Program-made: the position numbers and the translations under genes
Shown: positions 21,293 through 29,966 of the stretch, one piece after another
Layout of the letters: each line of letters starts with the position of its first letter
How positions within the stretch are numbered: the stretch's first letter is position 1
Source: UPXZ01 sp049840795
GTDB lineage: Bacteria > Bacteroidota > Bacteroidia > Bacteroidales > Paludibacteraceae
Direction of reading: 5' to 3'
Length of the DNA stretch: 64,000 bases
Assembly: GCA_049840795.1 (NCBI GenBank)
Contig: JASGJK010000007.1
Location: 1 to 64,000 of the forward strand
The notes under the pieces: model-generated
Database searches by the model: none
Told to the model about the DNA's origin: nothing
The model's input: the letters and a program-made list of their open reading frames with translations, nothing else

Positions 21293-22084
21293 CTACGGTT
21301 GTTTGCCGATGTAAGCTAAAATACCACCATCAACGTACAGTATGTGCCCGTTTACAAAGTCGGATGCATCAGATGCTAAAAATATGGCGGGACCTTTCAA
21401 GTCTTCCGGTGTTCCCCAACGTCCGGCGGGAGTTTTTGCTACAATAAACGCATCAAACGGATGACGAGAACCATCGGCTTGTTTTTCTCGTAACGGAGCG
21501 GTTTGAGGCGTAGCAATGTAACCCGGACCTATGCCATTGCACTGAATGTTGTATTCGCCGTACTCGGAACAGATGTTTTTTGTGAGCATTTTCAAACCGC
21601 CTTTTGCTGCTGCGTATGCCGAAACAGTCTCGCGGCCTAATTCACTCATCATAGAGCATATATTGATTATTTTTCCGTGTCCTTTTTTTATCATACTTGG
21701 GATGACAGCTTTTGCAACAATAAAAGGAGCATTCAAGTCCACGTCAATAACCTGACGAAACTCTGCCGCCGACATTTCGTGCATTGGTATGCGTTTAATG
21801 ATTCCCGCATTGTTTACCAATATATCTACTATTCCCACTTCCTTTTCGATAGTTGCTATCATTTGGTTTACGCCGTTTTCGTCTGTTACATCGCAAACAT
21901 AACCATAAGCTTCTATTCCCGCTTCTTGGTAGGCAGCAAGTCCTTTATCTACAAATTCTTGTTTAATGTCATTAAAAACAATTTTAGCGCCTGCTTCTGC
22001 AAGAGCCGATGCTATAGAAAATCCGATGCCATACGAAGCACCTGTTATCAAGGCAATTTTGTCTGTTAAATCAAATGGATTCAT
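21293..22084 (-). CDS. kduD: 2-dehydro-3-deoxy-D-gluconate 5-dehydrogenase / gluconate 5-dehydrogenase (KduD)
   Basis: An intact 263-residue short-chain dehydrogenase. The nucleotide motif TGASYGIG is near residue 15, NNAG follows in ILVNNAGIIKR, and the catalytic Tyr-Lys pair lies in SAYAAAKGG. Family-specific sequence includes MNPFDLTDKIALITGAS and the C-terminal GHILYVDGGILAYIG. KduD reduces 2,5-diketo-3-deoxygluconate to 2-keto-3-deoxygluconate with NAD(P)H in the cytoplasm, the step after KduI. It lies 143 bases downstream of the kduI gene on the same strand, and the pathway is supplied by GH105 activity. Confidence 0.93.
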   Translation of the reverse strand: MNPFDLTDKIALITGASYGIGFSIASALAEAGAKIVFNDIKQEFVDKGLAAYQEAGIEAYGYVCDVTDENGVNQMIATIEKEVGIVDILVNNAGIIKRIPMHEMSAAEFRQVIDVDLNAPFIVAKAVIPSMIKKGHGKIINICSMMSELGRETVSAYAAAKGGLKMLTKNICSEYGEYNIQCNGIGPGYIATPQTAPLREKQADGSRHPFDAFIVAKTPAGRWGTPEDLKGPAIFLASDASDFVNGHILYVDGGILAYIGKQP

Positions 22085-22227
22085 GTTATTTTAGTTTTTT
22101 TTTGTGATGAGTATGAATAATTAAAGATGTATTGCTATGAATATCTAATTTTTACCTGATAGGCTTTATGTTTTTTAAGTTCATCAAGATGAAAAATAAG
22201 ATATTTATCATCAGCGATTAATGTCTA

Positions 22228-23071
22228 TTATTTTAGATCGGTGATTTTAGAGAAATCCTGATCTCCATAGTCAAGATTTTCACCGGCCATTCCCCAAATG
22301 AATGTGTAATTGTATGTGGCAGCAGCAGAGTGAATAGACCATTCGGGTGAGATAACCGCTTGGTTGTTTTGCATCCAAATATGGCGAGTTTCAGAGGGCT
22401 CACCCATAAAATGGCAAACTGATTGATCCTCTGGTACTTCAAAATAAAAGTATGCTTCCATACGTCGTGAGTGTACGTGCGCGGGCATTGTGTTCCAAAC
22501 ACTTCCGGGGTGCTAACTCGGTCATTCCCATCTGAAGTTGACACGTCGGGAGCACCTGATTCACAATCATTTTGTTGATGTTGCGATGATTGGCAGTTTC
22601 CAAACTTCCCAATTCCATAACCACGGCATCTGCTTTTGTTATTTTTTTGTCGGGATAGTTACGGTGAGCGGGCGCGGAATTAAAATAAAATTTTGCAGGA
22701 TTATTTTTGTCTATGCTTTCAAAATAAATTTCCCTATCGCCGGAACCGAGATAAAGCGCCTCTTTGTAATTCAATTCAAATTTTTCGTTTCCAACATAAA
22801 TAATCCCTTTTCCACCAACGTTGAATGTGCCAAACTCACGATTGCGTAAAAATATAGGTTGTTTCAACGGATCGATGGTTTCGAGCATAATTTTTTCGTT
22901 AACCGGCATAGCGCCTCCAACAACCAACCGATCGTACATTGTATATACCATATTTACTTCGTCGTTGGCAAATAGCTTTTCAATTAAAAAATCCTTACGC
23001 AGTCTGTCGGTAGTATAATGTTTTGCATCTTCGGGATGCGCCGCGTAACGTAATTCGTAGTTAGTTTTCAT
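22228..23071 (-). CDS. kduI: 5-dehydro-4-deoxy-D-glucuronate isomerase KduI (frameshifted)
   Basis: Two frames cover a full-length KduI of about 280 residues. The N-terminal frame (23071-22439) reads MKTNYELRYAAHPEDAKHY and LVVGGAMPVNEKIMLE, up to QLQMGMTELAP. One C too many in a run of four at about 22508 breaks it; without that base the chain reads PGSVWNTMPAHVHSRRMEAY. The metal ligands HxHxxxxxE and the later His in EWSIHSAAATYNY are therefore intact. KduI isomerises 4-deoxy-L-threo-5-hexosulose uronate, the product of unsaturated galacturonate, to 2,5-diketo-3-deoxygluconate. It is followed by kduD and the DUF4861 gene. The break is probably a sequencing error. Confidence 0.9.
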
Positions 23072-23331
23072 GTACTCTTTAATTTTTTTTAAACATTTTT
23101 GTAAAACCTGCTTTAGGTGGATTTAAACTTTGGACACAATGTCGAATCGCTATTTTTTATAAAAATCTAACGATTGTTTTTATTGTGCCCGATAGCTGTA
23201 TAATTATACGGTTTTTATTTATTTGTAATTTTTACAACCAAAGTTACAAAAAATGAATAAACGATACGGGTCAATTATGTGAGTTTTGTGTTTTTTTAAT
23301 AATTGACATGCCAATTCTGAAAAATAGTAGT

Positions 23332-23343
23332 GTGTGCGCACAC
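23332..23343. promoter_or_regulatory. Perfect palindrome between lpd and kduI
   Basis: GTGTGCGCACAC is a perfect 12-base palindrome and, being GC-rich, stands out in the AT-rich 23072-23376 gap. A looser palindrome AATTGACATGCCAATT lies at about 23302-23317. On the minus strand a -7-like TAACTTTG at 23239-23246 could serve kduI. The palindromes could be an operator, or a weak terminator for the lpd gene upstream. The rest of the gap shows nothing. Confidence 0.3.
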
Positions 23344-23376
23344 TCTGATGAATTCGGTTTGTGTTCTTTCTTAAAT

Positions 23377-24744
23377 TTAACTTTCTGTAAGATCAGTTGA
23401 AAATAAAGCTTCTTTGAAAATTTCGCTAACAGTGGGATGTGGAAATACTATTTTTTTCATCTGTTCTACTGTCATTTTCTGCTCAATAGCTATCGATACG
23501 CCGTAAATAATTTCGCTGGAAGGGTTTCCGAGAATATGAGCTCCGATTACTTCGTTGTTTTCATTGATGATAATTTTGAATAATCCGTTCAGCCCTTCGT
23601 TTTCGGCAACAAAGCGCCCTGCGTATGTCATAGGAAGTTTTGCAACTTTATAGGCGATGTTTTTTGCCTTTGCTGTTTCTTCCGTCTCTCCGGTTCCAGC
23701 CACTTCAGGATTGGTATAAACTATTCCGGGAATAGCGTTGTATTTCATCACGTCATTTTCGCCGGTAAGGTTATTTACCACCACTTCGCCTTCACGACTG
23801 GCTGTGTGTGCCAACAAGGAGAATCCGGTAACATCTCCTGCAGCAAATACATTGGGTAGATTGGTACGCATCTTTTCATCCACTTGTATGCCATTTCGTA
23901 TGGTTTCAATCTCTATGTTTTCAAGCCCGTATCCTTTTAGATTGGCTCTTCTTCCAACGCTCAATAGTATTTTATTACCTTTCACTGTATGAGTTTCACC
24001 AGCCTTTTCAAAATAAACTCTATTGTTTTCAACGGTTGTTACTTTGCTGCTCAAATGAAATTCCACCCCTTTTTTGGTATATATCTCTCGTAGCATAGCT
24101 GATATTTCAATGTCTAATCCGCCCAAAATTTCAGGAAGCATTTCGATGACCGTAACCTTGGTACCAAAACTATTGTATAAACTGGCAAATTCCATACCTA
24201 TAACACCGCCACCGATTATCACGAGTGATTCAGGTCGTTCTTTCAAACTAAGTAGCTCCCGATTGGTAAGGATTATATCACCGGCTTCACTAATTCCCGG
24301 AATAGGAGGGATAAACGCTTCGGAACCGGTACATATAAGCAAATTTTTTCCGGAAAAATGTTCATCATTACACATCACTTCAATTCCCGAATCGTTTCGA
24401 CTAAGGATACTTGCTTCACCTTCTATCACCGTCACATTGTGCTCTTTCATTTTTGCTTTTACGCCGGCAACCAATTTACGTACAATTTTATTTTTTCGGG
24501 CGATTATTTTTTCAAAATCAAACCGTAGGTTGTCTCCATAAACGCCGTATTTCTCACCGTGAATCGCATTCTCGTATGTTTTGGCACTGTAAAGTAAGGT
24601 TTTAGTTGGGATGCAACCTTCATTGAGGCAAACTCCTCCCAGACTTTTCTTTTCAAATAAAATCACTTGTAATCCTTTTTGCCCTGCGCGTTCGGCAGCA
24701 ACATAACCGGCGGGACCGCCTCCAATAATAATTAAATCGAACAT
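23377..24744 (-). CDS. lpdA: Dihydrolipoyl dehydrogenase (E3)
   Basis: An intact 455-residue flavoprotein. The FAD motif GGGPAG is at 8-13, the redox-active disulfide is C39/C44 in GGVCLNEGC, the NAD-binding motif GGGVIGMEFA lies near 175, the second FAD motif FAAGDVTG near 310, and the His-Glu dyad region FPHPTVSE near 437. It reoxidises dihydrolipoamide of 2-oxoacid dehydrogenase or glycine cleavage complexes with NAD+. No E1, E2 or gcv gene is adjacent, so the partner complex must be elsewhere. A -7-like TATCTTTG (minus, 24803-24810) lies about 60 bases upstream, next to the decayed transposase. Confidence 0.93.
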   Translation of the reverse strand: MFDLIIIGGGPAGYVAAERAGQKGLQVILFEKKSLGGVCLNEGCIPTKTLLYSAKTYENAIHGEKYGVYGDNLRFDFEKIIARKNKIVRKLVAGVKAKMKEHNVTVIEGEASILSRNDSGIEVMCNDEHFSGKNLLICTGSEAFIPPIPGISEAGDIILTNRELLSLKERPESLVIIGGGVIGMEFASLYNSFGTKVTVIEMLPEILGGLDIEISAMLREIYTKKGVEFHLSSKVTTVENNRVYFEKAGETHTVKGNKILLSVGRRANLKGYGLENIEIETIRNGIQVDEKMRTNLPNVFAAGDVTGFSLLAHTASREGEVVVNNLTGENDVMKYNAIPGIVYTNPEVAGTGETEETAKAKNIAYKVAKLPMTYAGRFVAENEGLNGLFKIIINENNEVIGAHILGNPSSEIIYGVSIAIEQKMTVEQMKKIVFPHPTVSEIFKEALFSTDLTES

Positions 24745-24923
24745 AGAGGATAAATTAGTCTAAAATAATGTTATACGTTTTTGATGTTATAAAATAGGGT
24801 AACAAAGATACGTATTTTCGTTCAAAGCTTGCTATTAGTTCTTCACGAAAAATATTATAAGAAAGAAGAATATCAGTCACAGGTAAATCCAAAGATAGAA
24901 ATGGTAAAAATATCGTTTTGGGT

Positions 24924-25268
24924 TTATCCATTATATCGCTCAATTTCTTGTGCATTTTCCAATTGCCGTTGCCGTTCGGAAGCCGAAAACGTTTTTTTTG
25001 TACCGGTAAAAAGGTGTATGGCAATATACCGGTAACGAAAAGGGAGTTTGGAAAATTCCAATACAGTACCACTTCGTATGGATTGGCGATAATGACAATG
25101 TGTACACTCGTAACGTAACTTGTTTTTAAGCCAAATATGCTTTGTGCTCCCACATTTTGGACAAACTACACCGATTTGATCCCGTTGCGCCTTAAAATGT
25201 GCTATGCAGGATGCTTCATCGGGGAAATTTTGAATGAAATTCAAGAGGTTTATGTTGTGTGTTTTCAT
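24924..25268 (-). pseudogene. N-terminal fragment of IS1595-type transposase
   Basis: The fragment starts at ATG 25268 (MKTHNINLLNFIQNFPDE) and keeps the N-terminal zinc ribbon CPKCG...CTHC, then RSGTVLEFSKLPFRYRYIAI and TKKTFSASERQRQLENA, which are hallmarks of the IS1595/ISXO2 family. The frame stops soon after, and the next 170 bases to 24755 carry no DDE catalytic core. The element is therefore dead, keeping about a third of its gene. A terminal-repeat-like sequence lies at 25372-25393. Confidence 0.75.
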
Positions 25269-25371
25269 CTTTGAATATACTGTAAATGTAATGAATTTCA
25301 ATGGATTAAACGAATATGTTAAGACTCCTTTATCGCAAACTTAACCGCATGTCTCTGACCTTTTTTTATAC

Positions 25372-25393
25372 AGGTCACTTTGCGGATAATCAT
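25372..25393 (+). repeat. Possible terminal repeat of the IS1595 remnant
   Basis: A 22-base stretch containing CACTTTGCGGATAATCAT recurs inverted, with one mismatch, at 56393-56414, and its inner part again at 56593-56606. Here it lies about 100 bases upstream of the transposase fragment, where the left end of the element would be. The link to the IS end is inferred. Confidence 0.4.
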
Positions 25394-25801
25394 TTTTTTT
25401 ATTGTTTTTCTCGGACAAATGAAATGGACGAAATAGTATCAGAACTCAAAAAACTGTTTTAAAAACATACAATGTCTATATGACTCAATAGAAAATATGG
25501 CAGAAACACTGGAAAATATAGGAAAAGAGACAAGCCTAAATTGCTGGAAAACTATAAAAATACGTTCTAAGAGATTTAGCTTAATGACATTGGACTTGCG
25601 CGTGGACTGGGCTGGATTAAAAAAGAAATGATGGTAAAACGTTAACAAAAAAAACACTTCGTATCAATAATTTTTGGGAATAATGTTTATCTTTGTAAAA
25701 AAATATATCATCGTATGAAACGAGCACGAAAAATATACTTTTATTCATATAAGAAATATGTGTGTGCGAGTTGCATCTGATAACTAAAAAAATATAAACA
25801 G
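25394..25801. other. Gap with degenerate coding remnants
   Basis: The stretch holds short broken reading patches on the plus strand near 25420-25620 (for example MDEIVSELKKLF followed by stops, and PKLLENYKN). They look like decayed coding sequence but match no family I can name. A -7-like TATCTTTG at 25688-25695 lacks a clear -33 box and could serve gmd. No other gene is seen. Confidence 0.4.
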
Positions 25802-26884
25802 ATGAAAATAGCATTGATTACCGGCATCACAGGACAAGATGGTTCTTATTTAGCTGAATTTTTATTAGAAAAAGGATATGAAGTACACGGTGTGCTGAGA
25901 CGTTCATCATCGTTTAATACCGAACGTATCGAACATCTATATCTTACCGAGTGGGTGAGAGATATGAAAAAGAAAAGAGCTGTGAATTTACATTACGGAG
26001 ATATGACCGATTCCAGTTCGTTGGTTCGTATCATTCAGGAAGTTAAACCGGACGAGATTTATAATTTAGCTGCCCAAAGTCACGTGAAAGTGAGTTTTGA
26101 CGTACCCGAATACACCGCTGAATGCGATGCCGTAGGTACGCTTAGATTGCTGGAAGCTGTCCGTATTTTGAATTTGGAAAAAACTTGTAAAATATATCAG
26201 GCATCTACGTCTGAACTGTTTGGTTTAGTGCAGGAGATTCCTCAAAAAGAAACTACGCCGTTTTATCCTCGTTCGCCTTATGGCGTAGCAAAACAATACG
26301 GTTTTTGGATTACAAAAAATTACCGTGAATCGTACGGATTATTTGCCGTAAACGGTATATTGTTTAATCACGAAAGCGAACGACGTGGAGAAACGTTTGT
26401 AACCCGCAAAATAACGTTGGCGGTAGCACGTATAGCGCAGGGCTTGCAAGATAAACTTTATATGGGCAATTTAGATTCGTATAGGGATTGGGGCTATGCT
26501 AAAGATTACGTGGAATGTATGTGGTTAATTCTTCAACATCCAACTCCCGAAGATTTTGTAATTGCTACCGGCGAGATGCACACTGTACGCGAATTTTGTA
26601 CACTCGCTTTTGCCGAAGCAGGTATTGAAGTCAAATGGGACGGTCAAGGAGTAGATGAAAAAGGAATTGATGCTAAAACCGGAAAAGTATTGGTCGAAGT
26701 AGATCCCAAATATTTCCGCCCGGCAGAAGTAGAACTACTGATTGGAGATCCAACAAAAGCGAAAACACTGCTTGGCTGGAATCCAACCAAAACTTCGTTT
26801 GCCGAATTGGTAAAGATTATGGTCAGTCACGATATGGAATATGTAAAAAAAAGACAAAATAAGCCAATAGCTAAAACATTATGA
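25802..26884 (+). CDS. gmd: GDP-mannose 4,6-dehydratase
   Basis: An intact 360-residue extended short-chain dehydrogenase. TGITGQDGSYLAEFL at 8-22 binds NADP, STSELFG carries the catalytic Ser/Thr region, and YPRSPYGVAKQYGFW the Tyr-Lys pair. NHESERRGETFVTRKI is a Gmd family signature. It converts GDP-D-mannose to GDP-4-keto-6-deoxymannose in the cytoplasm. It overlaps fcl by 4 bases (ATGA), so the two are coupled, and it opens the polysaccharide locus. Confidence 0.96.
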   Translation: MKIALITGITGQDGSYLAEFLLEKGYEVHGVLRRSSSFNTERIEHLYLTEWVRDMKKKRAVNLHYGDMTDSSSLVRIIQEVKPDEIYNLAAQSHVKVSFDVPEYTAECDAVGTLRLLEAVRILNLEKTCKIYQASTSELFGLVQEIPQKETTPFYPRSPYGVAKQYGFWITKNYRESYGLFAVNGILFNHESERRGETFVTRKITLAVARIAQGLQDKLYMGNLDSYRDWGYAKDYVECMWLILQHPTPEDFVIATGEMHTVREFCTLAFAEAGIEVKWDGQGVDEKGIDAKTGKVLVEVDPKYFRPAEVELLIGDPTKAKTLLGWNPTKTSFAELVKIMVSHDMEYVKKRQNKPIAKTL

Positions 26885-27981
26885 ATAAAGATAGTAAAAT
26901 ATATATAGCTGGTCATTTGGGACTGGTAGGCTCTGCTATCACAAAAGTTTTCAAAGAAAAGGGATACACTAATTTTATCGAACGTTCGATTGCTGAATTG
27001 GATTTGATGAGACAAGATGATGTTGATGCTTTTTTTGCAAAAGAAAAACCCGAATATGTTGTTCTTGCAGCGGCTAAAGTGGGAGGAATTGTGGCTAACA
27101 ACACTTATCGTGCACAATTTATTTACGAAAACCTGATGATACAGAATAATGTTATTCATTCGGCATACAAATATGGAGTAAAAAAACTGTTGTTTCTCGG
27201 GAGTACTTGTATTTATCCGGCGCAGGCACCTCAGCCTATGCCTGAAAACTGTTTGCTCACCGATCCGTTAGAATACACTAATGAACCGTATGCGTTGGCT
27301 AAAATTGCCGGATTAAAGATGTGCGAAAGCTATAATTTACAATACGGTACTAATTTTATAGCAGTGATGCCCACCAATTTATATGGTCCGAACGATAATT
27401 TCGATTTGGAAAAAAGCCACGTATTGCCGGCAATCATTCGTAAAACGCATTTAGCCAAATGTTTAATGGAAAATAATTGGGAAGGTATCATTGCCGACTT
27501 TAACCGTTATCCGGTAGAAGGAGTTAATGGCGCAAACGAAAAATCAGAGATATTGACAAAGCTTCAAAAATATGGTATCACCCAAAATGACAAAACAACT
27601 CAAGTAGAAATATGGGGAACAGGAAAGCCGTTGAGAGAGTTTCTATGGAGTGAAGATATGGCAGCAGCTTGCGTATATTTGGTAGAAAATGTGGACTTTG
27701 AAGATGTGAAAAAACTTTCGGTTGAAGAAGGCAGTAAAGAAATACGGAACTGTCATATAAATATAGGTACAGGAAAAGAAATCACTATAAAAGCGTTGGC
27801 TGAACTTGTTTCCGAAAAATTAGGATTCAAAGGTAAAATTGTATTCAATACCGAAAAACCGGACGGAACAATGCGTAAATTGACCAACCCTTCGAAAATA
27901 CATGCGCTTGGCTGGAAACATACTATTGAAATAGATGAGGGCGTGCAAAAACTTTACGATTGGTATCTTGAAAAGGTATAA
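26881..27981 (+). CDS. fcl: GDP-L-fucose synthase
   Basis: An intact 366-residue NADPH-dependent epimerase/reductase. GHLGLVGSAI near 10-19 is the nucleotide motif, SSTCIYPAQ-like sequence (GSTCIYPAQAP) the Ser region, and EPYALAKIAG the Tyr-Lys pair. A segment of about 45 residues around 196-240 (NRYPVEGVNGANEKSEILTK) is an insertion also found in other Bacteroidetes homologues. The enzyme makes GDP-L-fucose from the Gmd product. Use of the sugar is supported by the GT11 fucosyltransferase at 52 kb. Confidence 0.95.
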   Translation: MNKDSKIYIAGHLGLVGSAITKVFKEKGYTNFIERSIAELDLMRQDDVDAFFAKEKPEYVVLAAAKVGGIVANNTYRAQFIYENLMIQNNVIHSAYKYGVKKLLFLGSTCIYPAQAPQPMPENCLLTDPLEYTNEPYALAKIAGLKMCESYNLQYGTNFIAVMPTNLYGPNDNFDLEKSHVLPAIIRKTHLAKCLMENNWEGIIADFNRYPVEGVNGANEKSEILTKLQKYGITQNDKTTQVEIWGTGKPLREFLWSEDMAAACVYLVENVDFEDVKKLSVEEGSKEIRNCHINIGTGKEITIKALAELVSEKLGFKGKIVFNTEKPDGTMRKLTNPSKIHALGWKHTIEIDEGVQKLYDWYLEKV

Positions 27982-27990
27982 ATGTTTAAT

Positions 27991-28397
27991 GTTTAGCGTT
28001 TAATGTTTGAAAGAAAAATATATAGTTTTGAGAAATTGGAGGTATATAAGGATGCAAGAATTTACGTGAAATATGTATATTTGCTTACAACCGAATTTTT
28101 CCCTGATAGAGAACGTTTTGGATTAGTTTCACAAATTCAGAGAGCTGCTGTTTCCGTTGTTTCAAATATAGTGGAAGGCACATCAAGGGCATCAAATAAA
28201 GAAAAAGAACGGTTCATAGAAATAGCTTACGGCTCTTTATTAGAAACTTACTGTCAGCTTCAAATAGCTGCAGATTTAGAATATATAAAACAAGAAGATT
28301 TAGACAAGATAAAATTACAGGTTTGATAAAATCGCAAACAAATTAAGTGCGCTAAAACGCAGTTACGCTTAAAGTTATTAAACATTAAACGCTAAAC
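27991..28397. repeat. Inverted-repeat frame around a four-helix-bundle gene
   Basis: The arm GTTTAGCGTTTAATGTTT (27991-28008) has a perfect 18-base inverse, AAACATTAAACGCTAAAC (28380-28397). Further AAACnCTAAAC-type units continue to about 28435. The arms enclose the gene 28003-28372, and its ATG lies inside the left arm. Transcribed, the whole would fold into one long stem with the gene in the loop. Confidence 0.7.
28003..28372 (+). CDS. Four-helix-bundle protein (S23/IVS family), frameshift near the end
   Basis: A protein of about 122 residues of the family first seen as ORFs inside 23S rRNA intervening sequences. Family pattern: FEKLEVYKDARIYVK, then RFGLVSQIQRAAVSVVSNI, VEGTSRASNKEKERF and EIAYGSLLET. 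After LQ a one-base slip near 28321 ends the frame at 28326; with the slip removed it continues FDKIANKLSALKRSYA to 28372. It is predicted to be a cytoplasmic oligomer that binds nucleic acid, but its activity in this genomic setting is unknown. It interrupts the fcl-wzm order, and its start codon lies in the left arm of the flanking inverted repeat. Confidence 0.75.
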
Positions 28398-28446
28398 GCT
28401 AAACATCAAACACTAAACGTGAAACATTTAAACAATGTAAACAGTA

Positions 28447-29295
28447 ATGATTGAGCAAGAATATACGACCGTTATTAAACCGAAAAACAAACTCTTTGAA
28501 GTCGATTTTAAAGAAATCTGGCAGTACCGCGATTTGCTTTCGATGTTCGTAAAACGAGATATTATCACGCAATATAAGCAAACAATTTTAGGTCCTACTT
28601 GGTTTTTTATTCAACCTTTGCTTACAACGGTGATGCAGATGGTAGTATTCGGCGGTATTGCTAAAATGAGTACCGATGGATTACCACAGGCACTTTTTTA
28701 CTTGGCAGGTAACGTTTGTTGGATGTATTTTGCAGATTGCTTAACAAAAACATCTACCACTTTTAATACGAATCAGAATATTTTTGGAAAAGTTTATTTT
28801 CCTCGTTTGATTGTTCCATTATCTACCGTAACGTCTAATTTAGTGCGAATGGCAATTCAAATGTTGCTTTTTGTTTCGGTGTATTTGTATTTTGTGTTCA
28901 CAGGCGTTTCCGTTTCTCCCAATATTTATATACTGCTGTTTCCTGTGCTGATTGTTATGTTGGCAGGGTTGTCGCTCGGTTTTGGTATTATAATCTCCTC
29001 AATGACAACTAAATACCGTGATTTGACAATTTTATTTACATTCATTGTTCAGTTGTGGATGTATGCTACGCCGGTAATTTACCCGATGAGTTTTATCAAA
29101 AATGAAATGCTCAAAACGATTATTTCGGTAAATCCATTAACTCCAATTTTCGAAACATTCAAATATGCGACTTTGGGAGTCGGAGAATTCAGTTGGATGG
29201 GACTCGGTTACAGTTTCGGATTTATGGTGGCGGTGCTGGGCATCGGTATGGTGGTGTTTAACAAAGTACAACGGAGTTTTATGGATACTGTGTAA
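28447..29295 (+). CDS. wzm: ABC-2 polysaccharide exporter permease (Wzm type)
   Basis: An intact 282-residue membrane protein with about six spans. The N-terminal amphipathic segment (FKEIWQYRDLLSMFVKRDI), then QTILGPTWFFIQPLL and LWMYATPVIYPMSFI, are ABC2 membrane family signatures. It pairs with a Wzt ATPase to move lipid-linked O-antigen or capsule chains across the inner membrane. Its ATPase partner is not adjacent but 3.3 kb downstream (32611), with a GxxExxY gene and a SNF2 helicase between. The stop codon lies in GTGTAATCCACGGA, itself like the end of the neighbouring hairpin family. Confidence 0.92.
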   Translation: MIEQEYTTVIKPKNKLFEVDFKEIWQYRDLLSMFVKRDIITQYKQTILGPTWFFIQPLLTTVMQMVVFGGIAKMSTDGLPQALFYLAGNVCWMYFADCLTKTSTTFNTNQNIFGKVYFPRLIVPLSTVTSNLVRMAIQMLLFVSVYLYFVFTGVSVSPNIYILLFPVLIVMLAGLSLGFGIIISSMTTKYRDLTILFTFIVQLWMYATPVIYPMSFIKNEMLKTIISVNPLTPIFETFKYATLGVGEFSWMGLGYSFGFMVAVLGIGMVVFNKVQRSFMDTV

Positions 29296-29320
29296 TCCAC
29301 GGAATAATAAGAAAATATTA

Positions 29321-29429
29321 TCCACGGATTACACTGATTACACGGAGAATATGAAAAGAAATAGTCCACGAATTACACAGATTTCACGGAAAAAGAAAAA
29401 AATTCGTGTATTCCGTGCAATCCGTGGAC
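29321..29429. repeat. Hairpin repeat family A, copy 1
   Basis: Two TCCACGrATTACAC-type units (29321 and 29365) face ATTCCGTGCAATCCGTGGA (ending 29429), giving a long imperfect stem. It sits between wzm and the GxxExxY gene. Related copies are at 29840 and 32489. Confidence 0.75.
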
Positions 29430-29459
29430 AAAAGGTATAACCTATAAAATAAATTGCGT

Positions 29460-29825
29460 ATGTATTTTGAGCAAGAAACGGAAAAAATCATTGGAGTTTT
29501 TTTTGAAGTACACAAACAGTTAGGCTGTGGATTCTTAGAAGCTGTTTATCAAGAGGCTTTATCCATTGAATTTAGATTAAGGAATATACCGTTTGTTCAA
29601 GAAAAGAAATTGTTGATTGATTACAAAGGTTTTATTCTTGAAAAATACTATATCGCCGACTTTGTTTGCTTTGATGAAATAATTGTGGAAGTAAAAGCGT
29701 TATCGGCATTTACAACAGAACACGAAGCACAGTTGTTGAACTATTTGAAGGCAACAGGCAATAAAGTTGGTTTACTTGTGAATTTTGGAGAGAAAAGTTT
29801 GAAATTCAAAAGAATGGTATATTGA
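29460..29825 (+). CDS. GxxExxY protein, PD-(D/E)XK nuclease-like
   Basis: An intact protein of about 121 residues. ATG 29460 is preferred over the in-frame TTG at 29454. The family motif GFLEAVY follows IIGVFFEVHKQLGCG. Next comes YIADFVCFDEIIVEVKAL, with the Asp and Glu-x-Lys arrangement of PD-(D/E)XK nucleases (family PDDEXK_3), then EHEAQLLNYLKATGNKVGLL. Function is not established in the literature I know; nuclease activity is inferred. It is flanked on both sides by family A hairpins and splits the exporter genes. Confidence 0.85.
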   Translation: MYFEQETEKIIGVFFEVHKQLGCGFLEAVYQEALSIEFRLRNIPFVQEKKLLIDYKGFILEKYYIADFVCFDEIIVEVKALSAFTTEHEAQLLNYLKATGNKVGLLVNFGEKSLKFKRMVY

Positions 29826-29839
29826 ATTAATTAAGAGTA

Positions 29840-29938
29840 GTCCATGGATTACACAGATTTCACGGAAAAGAATATAAAGAGTAAAGATAGATTTTATAGA
29901 AAGAAAAGAAAAATCCGTGTATTCCGTGTAATCCGTGG
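29840..29938. repeat. Hairpin repeat family A, copy 2
   Basis: A 99-base element: TCCATGGATTACACAGATTT at the left, and ATTCCGTGTAATCCGTGGA at the right, with an AT-rich loop containing TAAAGATAGATTTTATAGAA. Nearly identical to copy 3 at 32489-32582 in the same orientation, differing by two substitutions and two short indels. Confidence 0.8.
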
Positions 29939-29966
29939 ACAATAAACAAACAAAAATAAATAAATA

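Noticed and set aside
27979..28003. wzm belonging to a simple unbroken operon with fcl
   Set aside because: The gap holds an inserted gene with inverted arms, so the original spacing cannot be judged.
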